In this document: one piece after another, positions 52,139 through 62,812 of the stretch
Layout: each line of letters begins with the position of its first letter
Position numbering within the stretch: position 1 is the first letter of the stretch
Assembly (NCBI RefSeq): GCF_003573695.1
Contig: NC_039359.1
Coordinates: forward strand, 157,968,210-158,032,209
Source of the DNA: Papaver somniferum
Lineage: Eukaryota > Streptophyta > Magnoliopsida > Ranunculales > Papaveraceae
DNA length: 64,000 bases
Direction: 5' to 3'
Notes under the pieces: model-generated
What the model was told of the DNA's origin: nothing
Database searches by the model: none
What the model saw: only the letters and a program-made list of their open reading frames with translations
Program-made: the position numbers and the translations under genes

Positions 52139-54508
52139 CGCCGCCTGCTAGATATCCTTGGCAACGTAATAGTGGATGACATAATGGTGATTTTGTCTGT
52201 TGCAAATATGTGTGACAAGATTTGTGAGAAATTAGTTGCAGCGTGCATTGATATTATTGTTAAGTCTGATATAGATTCTGTTACTCTTGAGAAAGGATTG
52301 CCCCCTGATATTTTAAACAAGTAATGGATTCCCGTTTGGAGTTGGGCCCAGTTGATACTGAAATTGATGAAAAAGCAGCTAGGCGTATAAGGACAATGCA
52401 TAAGGCATTGGATTGGGATGATGTTGAGTTAATTGAAAAGTTACTTAAAGAAGGGAATACAAATCTGGATGAAGCCAATGCATTACATTATGCTGTAGCA
52501 TACTCTGACGCACAAACTACGGAAGCGCTTCTTAAGATGGGACTCGCTGATGTCAATCGTAGAAATCAAAGAGGATACACTGTTCTGCATGTTGCTGCAA
52601 CGCGGAAAGAACCAGGTATAATAGCGTCCATTGTAACAAAAGGGGCCCGACCAACTGATCTTACACCAGATGGAAGAAAAGCACTTCAAATTGCAAAGAG
52701 GCTAACAAAGTGGGTTGAGTATCATAAATTCACAGATAGAGGGCAAAAAGCACCCAAGGAACGCTTATGCATAGAGATTTTGGAGCAAGCAGAAACTAAT
52801 GAACCACTAGGTGGGGAAGCTTCCTTGTCTCTTGCTTTGGCAGGCGATGATCTACGTGAGAGATGGGTATACCTTGAAAACAGAGGTGAGTTTTTCACAT
52901 CATCGGGCGTATCTTTACTACTGTGACTGTCCTTTTTTTCCTTCTTTTCTTTTGATTTTAAATACTGATTGACTTATCTGGAACTTACAATATGTTAATT
53001 TCATTATTTGCTGAAGTCTTCATTTAGTCAAGTATTTAAACTGTTTCACTTCTATCTTTTGACATCTGTAAGCGGAAAATCTTCACCTTGTCATGCAATT
53101 TGACAAAAATACAGCACTTAGATGCAAAAACTTCACGTGAATCATGCTATTTGTGGATACTGATTAAAGTAACATGTTTGTCGCATATTTTATCTTGTTT
53201 TAAACTTCTTTCTGCAAACCTCATCTGTTGGGAGAAGCAGAGAATAACTGGAGAAATATAGGTTATCGTAGAGAATCTTAACAATTCTCTAGAAGCTAAT
53301 TCTAATTTAATTTCTCAATTTAGTTTATGGCTGTCAAGTAGTTTTCTTTATCCTTGAGCTTCACTTTTTTTTTTTTTTTGGAGATTCTTCTCTTCATTTA
53401 TAAGTTTGGATAGAACAAAATGACTTCTGTGGCGCTTGCTTATGGTTGGTGGTAATGATTTCTTCCTGTGCAGTTAAGCTGGCCAAACTTTTTTTTCCCG
53501 AGGAAGCACAAGTTGCCATGGACATTGCACAAGTGAAAGGAACTTTGGAGTTCCTAGCAGATGCCAATTGCAAGGAATTACCTGGTGGCGAAATAGTTCC
53601 TCTGAATTTAAATGAAGCACCTTTTTTTATGGAAGAGTTGCATCATAATAGGATAGCAGCACTCTCAAGAATGGGTAGTTAACTATATCTTACACTTCAG
53701 TTATGTGTTTTTGACACAATTTACAAGTTATGCTGCCTTCCTCGATGAGAAGTGCAGCTTTCAGAAATCGTTATATCTGCTAAAACTTGACAAAATTTCA
53801 GGCTTGTACTGTATCTCTAGGTTTAGTAATGAATATAACTATTTAAGCTATTTAGAGTGTCCAACCTCGTTGCTGTCAGTGATGCATAATAAGCAGGCCT
53901 TTTGCTATTTTTTCATTTATCTTACCATAAGACATGGTCATGGTTTTTGAAAAGCTGATTATTCTTATTTCAGGATATCATATTCTATTATTTAACTACC
54001 TTAAATAGTTTTTCTATAGAAATACTGTGAATGGTATTGGTAAATTTTCATAACACTAGGTTCTATCATTTTACTACCTTAATTCTCAAGCACCAAATGA
54101 TATTTCCACTAGTAATTATGTGTCTTATAGGTTTTGTAGAAAGTTCACCTTTTTTCTCTTTCGAATTGGAGGGAAGCTGGAAAGGTTATGACTGATTATG
54201 GTGATTCTGTTTGTCCTTGTTGTACAGTTGATTTTGGGAAGCGATACTTCCCTCGCTGTTCAAACGTACTTAACAAGATCGTGGATACAAAGGACTTGTT
54301 GGATCTTGCAGATCTTAAAAATGGTTCGCAACAGGAGCAACAATTGAAAAAGAAGAGGTTCTTAGAGATCCAAGATAGTTTGAAAGATGCATTCGATAAA
54401 GACAAGGTGGAGTATGATCAGTGTAAAGCTAATTCAGCATCGTCCTCCTCGGCATCCAAGGGACTTTCTCAACGTCTGGATAAATCATCAAAAAAGAGGA
54501 AGAAATGA
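52139..54508 (+). pseudogene. NPR1-like copy 2, exon 1 missing and frameshifted
   Basis: Exons equivalent to 2-4 of copy 1: 52139-52885 (RRLLDILGNVIVDDIMVILS; ankyrin repeats LDEANALHYAVAYSD and NQRGYTVLHVAATRKE), 53474-53674 (LFFPEEAQVAMDIAQVKGTL, LNLNEAPFFMEEL) and 54228-54508 (DFGKRYFPRCSNVLNKIVD, ending SKKRKK). The BTB exon is gone: the sequence upstream is the gypsy integrase. A four-base deletion at about 52321 creates TAA and shifts the ankyrin frame. The sequence is clearly more diverged than copies 1 and 3 are from each other, so this is an older paralogue. A protein from a start at 52324 would lack BTB and is speculative. Confidence 0.9.
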
Positions 54509-54729
54509 TCGAAGAACTTATTGGTATGTTTAATCAGTTTATGGAAGATCTTGTGAAAAACATCATGTGGAACAGGTTCTCTCCCTATCTAAGATACTGC
54601 GAGTTGTTCGGTCTGCCAAGGGAAAAAAGGGGAGAAAATAAGTCGCAACATTGGTTTTGCGCCTGAACTTACGGGCTAATAACCTTCACTGTGGAACAGG
54701 ATCTCTCCCTATCTAATTCCTTGGCCTTT

Positions 54730-55600
54730 TTCAAGGGACAAAGCATAATACGAAACAAATATGGTCTCCAGTTTTTGAAAGACTCTATCAGTGACTATCT
54801 TCATGGAAACGAGATTTTTGTCTAAAGGAGGAAGATTAACTTTTGTTAAAACAGTCTCTCCGGTCTACCAGTTTACTTCTTATCATTGTTTCAAGCTCCT
54901 AAAACTGTTCTCCATATCTTGGAAAAGAAAAGGAAAAATTTTATATGGAGCAAGGCTGATGGTAGTCTGTGGAATGCACTGGGTGGCAAGAGAACAGTGC
55001 ATCAAGCCAAAAGAGTTTGCTGGACTCAGCATCAACAATTTGTAAGTAATGAATGTTGCTTTACTCTCCAAATGGCTGGAAGGATTTTTGAATAGAAGTC
55101 AAACCTTGAGGCTAATGCTTTTGCTCATATATTTGCATTATCTCAATCCAGAAACTGCTTCTCTTCTGAGAGACCTATGTGGCTCAAACTGTTGGATTTC
55201 TGTTACCTGGAATTGTACATTGGTAATGTTTCAGGTTATTCTGTCTCTTTTCAAGCTTGCTTCAAAAAAAAGACGGGTCAATCAAGGATTATATTTCTTC
55301 TTCCTCTAAACAAAACTGGAATCTTAATGGAGATGAAGTCAATGTTCTATGCTCCTCCTTCCCGGTCATAGGTAATTCACCACCTATCTCTTCGGCTCAA
55401 GGCTTCTTCTTAGAGTTCTGGATTTACAGTTGGAGATTCTTATAATTGGTTTCTTAAAGAAAGGATGTTGATTTAACAAACTCTAACATGCCCGGTCAGA
55501 ATGATTTGGCTATGGGGTTTAGCTTCAAGAGCATTGCTACAGATGACATTTGTGTTCTATGTCAGAACAACAAGGCAAGGGATTTCCTTTTCATTTGGGA
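54730..55600 (+). pseudogene. LINE reverse transcriptase C-terminal fragment
   Basis: Broken frames read GGRLTFVKT, LPVYQF-like text, FQAPKTVLHILEKKRKNFIW, FAGLSINNL and MNVALLSKWLEGF, then the zinc-binding end (DDICVLCQNNKARDF). This is the usual order in plant L1 ORF2 after the polymerase core. The right part, from 55084, is included in the segmental duplication and identifies the fragment at 20446. Confidence 0.75.
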
Positions 55601-56081
55601 CCCTCATTTTTCATTTTCTTTTTCTCTTAATTGTACATAATTTCCTTTTGATTGCTCACTGAGAGTGTATTACTCTTTGGCTGGCTTTCTTTCTTTGTAA
55701 TTTCTCTTTTTCTTTTTTAATACTTATCATAGTTCAAAAAGAAAACAATAATTATAAAAGAAACACAAAGTGGACAAACGAGATTTTGTGTTGACTCTCA
55801 ATTCTGCGGTGAATCCGTTAACACTTCAGGATTTGAAATTTGGTGCTGTCTATTCTGCAATGGAGAAGTTTCAAAACCGCGTTCTCTACAGTTTAGATTC
55901 CCTTAGGCCTTAGGTAGGACCTCTACAATGCTTGACCATTCTTTGTTTACCAGCTTCAGCCATTTATTACCAGCAACTGTATTTAACTAACTTTTCTACT
56001 TTTTACTTTAAATAATCTCACCAACATTCACTACAACAAGAAATGTGACAAAATTTTTTTTACAGTTTTATAGTCACAATC

Positions 56082-56192
56082 ATGGAGGACAACAGAGGTA
56101 CAGAAGTCAAGAAATTTCCTCTCATTTTCTCTGTCTTCTCCCTCTTGACTTCAAAGGAGACTTCTGTAGTCGGTACTCAATTTCATCACTAA
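56082..56192 (+). promoter_or_regulatory. Upstream ORF before NPR1-like copy 3
   Basis: Same 36-codon frame as at 21443, ending TAA four bases before the main ATG at 56197. Confidence 0.4.
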
Positions 56193-57783
56193 ATTCATGG
56201 AGTCTCCTTTCAATGATATCTTCATACACAACTTACATGAATTTGCACCAATGAATTCAGTTTCAGTCCTTTCAGATTCAAACAGTGGTGCAACTAGTTG
56301 TATGTCAAACGAAGGAACTTTTTCACAAGAGACCGCTCCTCCTTTTGTTACAGCTTTAACGCGTTTATCCGAAAATCTCGAATCCGTATTCGAAACATCC
56401 AAATTCAGTGACGCTGTAATCGTTGCATCTGATACTCATGAAATCCCAATCCATAGGTGTATCTTATCTGGTAGAAGTGTGTTTTTCAAGAACTTGTTTT
56501 CCAGTGTGAAAGGAAATGATGGGAAAGTTGTATTGAAAGATGTAGCTAAAGATTTCAAATTAGGATTTGATTCCTTGAATTTGGTTTTAGCTTATTTGTA
56601 TAGTGGGAAAGTGAAAACTCTGCCTGTGGATGTTTGTGTCTGTGTTGATGAAGAATGTTTACATGTTGGGTGTAGACCTGTTGTTGATTTCATGGTTGAA
56701 GTGCTTTATGCCTCTTTTACATTTCAGATTTCGGAGCTCGTTACGCTTTTTCAGGTATAATCTATTCCGAGACCCTTTTCTTTTAGGTCCATTATGTTCC
56801 AATTCTATTGATTTTGTTTTCTTGATTGTATATTGCATCTTTGGGAGTAATTTTGATGTAACTAGACTTTTAATTCGACTTACTCCGTTGCAGCGGCGCC
56901 TGCTAGACATTATTAAGAAGGTGGGAGTAGATGATATACTAGTGATTTTGTCAGTTGCGAATTTGTGTGGAAGAGCATGTGAAAAATTAGCTATGGCATG
57001 TATTGAAATTGTTGTTCCGTCTGATGTTGATCTTGTAACTCTGGAGAAAGCATTGCCCCCTTGTGCTGTTAAGCAAATAATGGATAAGCGTATTTTAGGT
57101 AGTGGTTCACCTGACAGTAAAACCAATGATTTTCCGGATAAGCATGCCAGGACAATGTTTAAAGCCTTGGATTCGGATGATGTTGAATTGGTTGGGTTGT
57201 TACTCAAAGGAGGAAAGACAAGTCTAGATGAAGCAAACGCATTACATTATGCGGTAGCATATTGTGATGCAAAAATTACGAAAGAGCTTTTAGAGATGGG
57301 AATTGCTGATGTTAATCTTAGGAATCAACGGGGATACACCGTGTTACATGTAGCTGCAATGCGGAGGGAACCTGAGATTATAGCTTCTATCATTACAAAG
57401 GGTGCACGGTTAAATGATGTTGCACCACGTGGAAGAAAAGCACTTCAGATCTTGAAGAGGCTAACCAAATTGGTGGAGTACCAGCGCTGCATAGAAAAGG
57501 GAGAAAATGCACCAAGGATCGTTATGCATTGAAATACTGGAGCAAGCAGAAACTGAAGCACCATTAGTAGGAGATGCTTCTTATTCTCTTGCTACAGCTG
57601 GAGAGGATCACCGTCAGAAATGGTCGGATCTAGAAAATAGAGGTGAGTTCTTTTCAAGTCCAGGTTTGTAGTCCACATGTTTTCCATTTCAATGATAATT
57701 TGCACCTTTTCCTTACTTGTCTTTCTTCGGAATTAGGATCCAGAAGATATGGAAATCATTTTGAAGCATTATTGTTCCAGGCT

Positions 57784-57938
57784 ATGTTGTGTGAGGCAAT
57801 AGGCGAGCAAGGCGCCAAACCCTTCGCCTCGCCTGGCGCCTAAAGTGACCACAAAAATTTATAAATTAAATAATGTCTCACATACTTATAAATTAAATAA
57901 TGTCTCACATTTTTGCGCCTAAAGTGACCACAACATAG
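57784..57938. mobile_element. GC-rich insert in intron 2 of NPR1-like copy 3
   Basis: Same insert as at 23149-23302, including GTTGTG...CACAAC ends and the duplicated TTATAAATTAAATAATGTCT. Confidence 0.5.
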
Positions 57939-58662
57939 GTTCCAGGTGCAACCCCAAATAGCCTATCCTGCCATATCCTCTTTAAAACTTGATTTATACT
58001 TCTTCTGAATGATCTTGAACATGTTTCTCTCGCAGTTGCTATGGCACGTCTTTTATTTCCAAAGGAAGCGCAAGTTGCAATGCACATCGCAAAAGTGGAT
58101 GGTACAAAGGAGTTCCCACTAACTGTCAATTGTGGATCATTGCCTGGCCATCGGATAGCACTTTCAAACTTAAACGAAGCACCTTTTATGATGGAAGATG
58201 CACATCATAAAAGAATAACAGCACTCTTGAAAACTGGTAAGTCACTTTATTCTACACTTGACTTGCACCCATCATCTTGAGGCTAGAATTGGTCCAATTA
58301 TAAATTTTAGGTGTTTGCTTTACGGATGAGGTTAGGTGGTAATTTTGTTCGAAATTAGGTCATTTTGAGACCCAATTGAAGCAAAATGACTCCAACCAAG
58401 GCTTAATTAGGGGTCAATCATGGTGAAAATTCCATTTCAGGGAATTGATACCTCAAAGCATTGATTCCTTCACAGCTTCTATTTTCATTTTGAGTACTCA
58501 TTCTGGGATTGGTCAGTGTGTTGATATTTTCTTGTTTTCTTAGTGTTCATTTTGATTTCCTTTCTACATTGCATGTCTCTCTGAATGAATTTGTATCTTT
58601 CTGGAAAATTGGCCTACCCATCCTTGCTTGTGTCATTGCCATCCTTCTTGACTATGTTGTAA

Positions 58663-58780
58663 AAGGCGCCCTGGGCGTACGAGGCTCCCAGGGGCGCCAA
58701 AATATACCTGTTTCTGCAGTTTTCGAATTTTTCCTTGACGCCTAGGTGCTAGGCTTGGCGCCTCGCCTAGCACCTAATGC
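58663..58780. mobile_element. GC-rich insert in intron 3 of NPR1-like copy 3
   Basis: Same as 24029-24145: GGCGCCCTGGGCG, CCCAGGGGCGCC, GACGCCTAGGTGCTAGGC. Confidence 0.5.
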
Positions 58781-60460
58781 ATATGGAACTAAATTGCATC
58801 CAGGGATAGCATGTTTCTTTCCTTGCATAGTTTATTGCTTTCGTTCTTAGGTAATCCGGTTTTATTAATTACACATTATCTTTCTGTTGGACAGTGGAAT
58901 TTGGGAAGCGGTTCTTTCCTCGTTGTTCTAAAGCACTCGACAAGATTGTGGATGATGAAGACCTAATCGATCTTGCGTATCTTGGAAATGATATGGAAAA
59001 TCCGGAGTCGCAACTAAGAAAGAGAAGGTACATAGAGATTGTAGAAGATTTAAAAATATCATTCAGGCAAGACAAAGTAGATTTGGAGAAATCCAGAGCC
59101 AATTCGCCATCTTCATCAACTAAGGGACTTTCTCAAACTAATGGCAAAGTCAAGTTTAGGAAGAGAACCTAAACAAACATAAGTTATAGTTTGTTAGTAA
59201 GAAACTCATGAAGTATTTTTGTTAGAAGCTGAAGTTTTAAGAAAGAAACTTGCTAAACTTGATTTAAGGCTTTTTAACTAATTAATATCCTTACTAATCG
59301 CATGCTAAGATACCTGCAAGCCAGAAGCCCTGGCAATTCAATCAAAGAAGGCAACCACATGAATACCATCTAGCTAGCACATATATAAGAGATGCTAAGT
59401 TGAAATAACAATTAAAATTCATCATAGTTTATAAAAGATAAAACAACTAATGGGATATGTATGATGTGTCTAATATATGAATTCTAGATATGCCGATAAG
59501 CTATTTGAGCTACGTACGTACCTCTAACCAGCTCTCTCTTGAGCTTACTTCTTCTGAACACTCAAAAGGCTTTTGGTGAATGTTTCACTCGAGGAAGCTT
59601 TCTTCTTATAAGGTTCCTGATTTTCTAAATCAGAGTTATGAATATATATCTGTTATGAATATATATCTAACGAGGTTTAATCTCTTTTTCCAAAAAAAAA
59701 AAAAAAAGAGCTGGTCGTAAGTTATGGCCGATGGCTCCACGAGAAGGTGCATATGATGCATCATCTTTCTTCTTTGTGGACGTTATAATCACCCGTTTGA
59801 ACCAAAAAAGAAAAAAATGTACTCTAAAACATACCACGTCCACAAACAAGTGAGGCGTTGGCCACAGTAAAAGTCATGAATGATCATGGTCAATTACAGT
59901 GTGTTCAGTAATGGGACACCCCCACTTGCTGAAAAGGAATAAATGTATATTATAAAAACAAATATGTGACATGCAAGTTTGTAAAGTAAAATAATACAAG
60001 GATTTTGGTTTTATATTTGAGGGATAGTGAAAGACAGCATGGGAGAAGTTGGCTTAGGTGGTGGTAGACCCTTCAAGCCCAAATATGTTCCTTCAAAAAA
60101 TATCTCCCTCTCTCTCAATTATTCAAAAAGTCAACAAAGTCTCCATTAACACACACTTGAAGCTTCATACTTGTTTTTCTAGAAATGGATGAGAACGGGG
60201 ATGATCTAGGGATGAAGCTATTGTTCCTTGAAAATAGAGGTGAGTTCTTCATCCTTGGCTCTTTTATTTTGAAGAAGTATAACTCTGCACAATGGTGGAT
60301 CTAAAACAATAACTCAGAATTCGTTAAAATCCATCTTTTGAAGTCCTGGTTTTAAGTGCATATGCTTTGTATTCCAATGACGTACTTGGCGCCCTTTCTT
60401 CGGAATTGGGATGTAGAAGATGTACGTAAATCATTTTGAAGCATTATTGTTCCAGGCTAT

Positions 60461-60656
60461 GTTGTGTGAGGCGATAGGCGAGGCGTCAAGCCCGCCGCCT
60501 CTCCTAGCGCCTAGGCACGCCTAAGGAGCTCAAGACGACCAGAAAAATATTAAGAGTTTAGTAATGGCTCACATTTTTGCGCCTTGGGCGCTTTATTAGC
60601 TTAGACGCCCCCTAGGCGACTCGTGCGCCTAGGGCCGTGCTCGCCTTTCACAACAT
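60461..60656. mobile_element. GC-rich MITE-like element in intron 1 of the second short gene
   Basis: Ends GTTGTGTGAGGCGA and TCGCCTTTCACAAC are inverted repeats with two mismatches. The interior is full of CGCCTAGGCG-like words (TAGCGCCTAGGCACGCC, ACGCCCCCTAGGCG). This looks like the fuller version of the inserts at 23149 and 57784. Non-autonomous DNA transposon is the likely class. Confidence 0.55.
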
Positions 60657-61365
60657 AGGTTCCAGGTGCAGAGACTTCATACCAAATAGGTTATCTATAC
60701 TGCCAGATCCATTTGAGATTGTCCAACTGACATAGTTCTCTTTAGAACTTGATTTGTATTAACATGCCTTTCTGAATGATCTTGAACATGTTTCTCTCGC
60801 AGTTGCTATGGCACGCCTTTTATTTCCTAAGGAAGCGCAAGTTGCAATGCACATTGCAAAAGTGGATGACACAAAGGAGTTCCCACTAACCACCAATTGT
60901 GGATCATTTCCTGGCCATCGGATAGCATTTTCAAACTTGAATGAAGCACCATTTATAATAGAAGATGCACATCATAAAAGAATAACAGCACTCTTGAAAA
61001 CTGGTATGTCACTTTATGCTCTGTAGCTCATTTTGAGACCCAATTGAAGCCAAATGACTCCAACCAAGGCTTAATTAGGGGTCAATCATGGTGAAAATTC
61101 CATTCAGGTCACTCAGTTAGTGAATTGGTACCTCAAAGCATTGATTCCTTCACTGCTCAGTAGGCGCAGCGATCTGGAAACAGCTTCTATTTTCATTTTG
61201 AGTACTACTCATGCTGGGATTGGTCAATGTGTTGATATTTTCTTGTTCTCTTAGTGTTCATTTTGATTTCCTTTCTACGTTGCATTTCTCTCTGAATGAA
61301 TTTGTATCTTTCTGGAAAATTGGCCTACCGATCCTTGCTTCTGCCGTTGCCATCCTTCTTGGCTA

Positions 61366-61525
61366 TGCTGTAAAAGGCTCCCTGGGCGTTCTAGGCGCGC
61401 AAGGCTCCCAGGGGGCGCCTAGGAAGAAAGGCGCCAAAATATGCATGTTTCTGTATACTTTTCCAATTTTTCGTTGACGCCTAGGCGCTAGGCTTGGCGC
61501 CTCCCCTCGCCTAGCACCTAATACA
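61366..61525. mobile_element. GC-rich MITE-like element in intron 2 of the second short gene
   Basis: Contains AGGCGCGCAAGGCTCCCAGG, GGGCGCCTAGG and GACGCCTAGGCGCTAGGC with GGCGCCTCCCCTCGCCTAGC, which are mutually complementary. A longer relative of 24029-24145. Confidence 0.5.
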
Positions 61526-61882
61526 GCATAGCTTCTTGGTAATGCATATGAACTAAATTGCATCCAGGGATAGCATGTTTCTGTCTTTGCATAGTTTATT
61601 GGACAGTGGAATTTGGGAGGCGATTCTTTCCCCGTTGTTCTAAAGCACTCGACAAGATTGTGGATGATAAAGACCTATCGATCTGGCGTATCTTGGAAAT
61701 GATATTGACAATCCGGAGCGGCAACTAAGAAAGAGGAGGTACAAAGAGATTATAGAAGATTTCAAAATAACCTTCAGCCAGGACAAAGTGGATTTGGAGA
61801 AATCAAAAGCCAATTCGCCATCTTCATCAGCTAAGGGACTTTCTCAAACTAATGGCAAAGTCAAGTCTAGGAAGAGAACCTA

Positions 61883-62175
61883 AACAAACAATTCATAGTT
61901 TCTTAGTAAGAACCCTCTTCTGTTCATTTCTTCATTTTCGATAGTGTTGATGAATCTCTCTATCTTGTATTGCGTCTTTTGGAAGCCCATTGGGTATGAT
62001 GAGTTTCACTCAAGAACCACAGAAACAAGTAAAACTTGTGATATTGCTAATTGGGGGGTGGGTGGGGGGGGGGGGCAGATTACTGAACTGGTACCCCTAT
62101 TAACAACCATGGAAAACATGTGAACATCTGTTTTCGTGATGTATAATTTCTGTTAAATCCTAACTTTATGCCTCG
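61883..62175. other. Intergenic sequence with a G run
   Basis: No gene. A G-rich run (GGGGGGTGGGTGGGGGGG, about 62054-62077) could form G-quadruplex structures and is prone to sequencing error. Confidence 0.5.
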
Positions 62176-62181
62176 CACTTG

Positions 62182-62323
62182 TCACGATTTATAAGGGGAT
62201 ACTAGTCCTACTAAGTGCTGATACCATTTTACCGATCCAACGACCAGGATCGGTGAGATTTTTTTGTCCTATATAAAACGGTATCAACACTTAGTAGAAC
62301 TGGTATTCCTTTATAAATCATGA
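62182..62323. mobile_element. Small MITE with inverted repeats and a 6-bp flanking repeat
   Basis: 142 bp. Termini are TCACGATTTATAA and TTATAAATCATGA, inverted with one mismatch. Pairing continues inward (GGGGATACTAGTCCTACTAA with TTAGTAGAACTGGTATTCC). CACTTG flanks both sides (62176-62181, 62324-62329). The superfamily is not clear from these ends. Confidence 0.75.
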
Positions 62324-62329
62324 CACTTG

Positions 62330-62812
62330 TGACTTGTGTCTAATTCTCTAAATTTTCGAGTGCTCATTCAAAGAGCCGTCGAAAAGTTGTGTTAGGATGC
62401 GCACGTTATTCGATGCATATCCTACACAGTTTTATGTGGACATTCTGATTATCTTTTAACGGAGAAAAACTGTTCATCCGAATGAAAGGTAGTAACTAGT
62501 GAAATGATTGATTGATTATAGACAGTTGCAAAACAATTTTGGATGAGCAGAAAATAAAAACCAATTAATTTGTCTGTCTAAATTGGGGCCTATGGTAATT
62601 ATTTGACACAAAATTGGTCAATTAATCCAATAACGACAATTCCTGGGTGAAAAAGACATGTAAAATTTGATACTGTTTAAATGGACGACAATGTAAAAAT
62701 AGCCAGGATGTAAACAGTTTTATCCTACCCATTTTCAAATATTTTTTCTTATTTTTAATTTACTACTGGATGCATCCAGTTTCACCCTTGCTATTTTTTA
62801 AGTTGAAGTCAT
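62330..62812. other. Intergenic sequence
   Basis: AT-rich sequence with no supported ORF or repeat. Confidence 0.5.

Larger units (their letters stand above)
56197..59172 (+). pseudogene. NPR1-like copy 3, frameshifted in exon 2
   Basis: Exons 56197-56754, 56894-57642, 58036-58236 and 58895-59172 correspond exactly to copy 1. Exon 2 is 749 bases instead of 751. CACCAAAGGATCGTCTATGC in copy 1 reads CACCAAGGATCGTTATGC here (about 57511-57528), two single-base losses a few bases apart. The frame then ends at 57530-57532, after about 398 residues. A translated product would keep BTB and most ankyrin repeats but lose the C domain. Elsewhere it is almost identical to copy 1, with a few substitutions (for example SQFSD to SKFSD, DTRE to DTHE). 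The losses may be assembly errors, in which case this would be a second intact gene. Confidence 0.85.
55084..60251 (+). repeat. Segmental duplication, copy 2
   Basis: Nearly identical to 20446-25969. It lacks the Stowaway MITE (empty TA site near 59946), has two single-base losses in exon 2 of the NPR1-like gene, and carries a small local duplication near 59640. It lies in the same orientation, about 34.6 kb to the right. Confidence 0.95.
60185..61882 (+). pseudogene. Second short NPR1-like C-domain gene, frameshifted last exon
   Basis: Exon 1 (60185-60239) is the same MDENGDDLGMKLLFLENR exon as at 25903. Exon 2 (60803-61003) and exon 3 (from 61607) resemble the full-length copies instead (AMARLLFPKEAQVAMHIAKV, VEFGRRFFPRCSKALDKI) rather than the short gene at 25903. 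Exon 3 lost one base at about 61678 (CTAATCGAT to CTATCGAT), so the frame ends at 61728 after about 125 residues. Without that loss it would run to TAA at 61880-61882. Its introns carry large GC-rich inserts. It is a chimera of a short-gene head and a full-length-type tail. Confidence 0.75.
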
